This document shows positions 5,757-6,184 of a stretch of 6,184 bases of DNA, in pieces. The position numbers were made by a program, and so were the translations under genes. The stretch lies in the NCBI GenBank assembly GCA_016293645.1, contig JAEDDW010000098.1, forward strand, positions 1 to 6,184, read 5' to 3'. The notes below the pieces were generated by a model. That model saw nothing but the letters and a program-made list of their open reading frames with translations. It was not told the origin of the DNA and searched no databases. How positions within the stretch are numbered: position 1 is the stretch's first letter; every line of letters starts with the position of its first letter. The DNA comes from Treponema sp. GTDB taxonomy: Bacteria; Spirochaetota; Spirochaetia; Treponematales; Treponemataceae.

Positions 5757-6184
5757 TTGACCTCCGAAGCTGTTCTTGAGAAGATTTTGACTTCTCTTGG
5801 TGCCTACTACAACATCAACCACTGCAATGATGCAGAATTCCTCTATGCCCGCTGCGACTATTTTGAACACGCGGAAAATTTTGTCGTTTCAAGAAAAGCA
5901 AATCTATGGTCAGCCGATTCGGAAGAGTTCATGTACATTTTCAAAGTTTCATTTCTCACAAAGGAGATTTTTGAATCTTCAATACACTACGTAAAATCCG
6001 ATTGGGAAAAACACGCCCACATTGGTCCTGGCCACATGTACACCTACATCACACCCATTTTCATCTGTGACAAGGCGGAACCCATGGCAGCAAAGTTGCT
6101 TCGCAAATTCCGCAGATACAAAAGTTACAGATTCAGTTTCTGGGGATGGTCGGAATTTCATACTGCACTAATTGAATGCGGAGA
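5757..6184 (+). CDS. Unrecognised protein, TTG start, 3'-truncated by the window edge
   Basis: An open frame of 142 codons runs off the right end. The first possible start is TTG at 5757, with AGGA (5744-5747) 9 bp before it and an in-frame TAA at 5739-5741; the next in-frame ATG is not until 5931, deep inside conserved-looking sequence. Codon use is uniform from the TTG onward (TTC, GAA, TAC, AAA, GCC), supporting coding. The visible protein is soluble, aromatic-rich and without signal peptide or membrane segment. It starts with a likely helix (SEAVLEKILTSLGAYY), then FVVSRKANLWSADSEEFMYI (42-61), GPGHMYTYITPIFICD (90-105), a basic helix (AAKLLRKFRRYKS, 111-123) and FSFWGWSEFHTALIE (126-140). 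I cannot place it in a family. It has its own promoter and is divergent from the rhomboid-like gene. Confidence 0.75.
   Translation, partial: MTSEAVLEKILTSLGAYYNINHCNDAEFLYARCDYFEHAENFVVSRKANLWSADSEEFMYIFKVSFLTKEIFESSIHYVKSDWEKHAHIGPGHMYTYITPIFICDKAEPMAAKLLRKFRRYKSYRFSFWGWSEFHTALIECG

Overview
The window looks like a chromosomal segment of a moderately AT-rich anaerobe. A host-associated or rumen-type spirochaete such as Treponema is my best guess, from codon use (many CTT, GGA and AAA codons), the gene mix and the style of the interspersed repeat. This is inference; no rRNA or other taxonomic marker is present. There are five complete genes, one 3'-truncated gene and probably the last codons of a seventh. 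No tRNA, rRNA, CRISPR array, transposase or phage gene was found.

Left block, + strand (1-3865). After the probable tail of an upstream gene come three tightly packed genes. They are a Na+/Ca2+-type (CaCA, YrbG-like) antiporter, a COG2509-type FAD-dependent oxidoreductase, and an ATP-grasp ligase-like protein whose start overlaps the oxidoreductase stop. Close spacing (23 bp, 31 bp, overlap) suggests one transcript. The oxidoreductase and ATP-grasp pair are probably translationally coupled, but their substrates cannot be read from the sequence.

Centre (3866-3993). The gap between the converging left and middle blocks is almost filled by an imperfect inverted repeat of about 103 bp. It has the 'TCATTGCGAG ... 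AATCCAC' signature of a small non-coding interspersed element.

Middle block, - strand (5653-3994). Read leftwards, a rhomboid-fold membrane protein lacking both catalytic residues is followed after 73 bp by a short FMN-dependent alpha-hydroxy-acid oxidase/dehydrogenase-like protein with a four-cysteine N-terminal motif.

Right end (5654-6184). A 103-bp AT-rich intergenic region carries a good sigma-70-type promoter for a rightward gene that begins with TTG at 5757 and runs off the window, and a weaker candidate for the leftward pair. The rightward gene is not recognised.

The most interesting points are the catalytically dead rhomboid, the altered metal-binding motif in the coupled ATP-grasp protein, the cysteine cluster on a flavin enzyme, the interspersed repeat, and the TTG-started unknown gene. 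I see no clear evidence for a wholly new multi-gene system.
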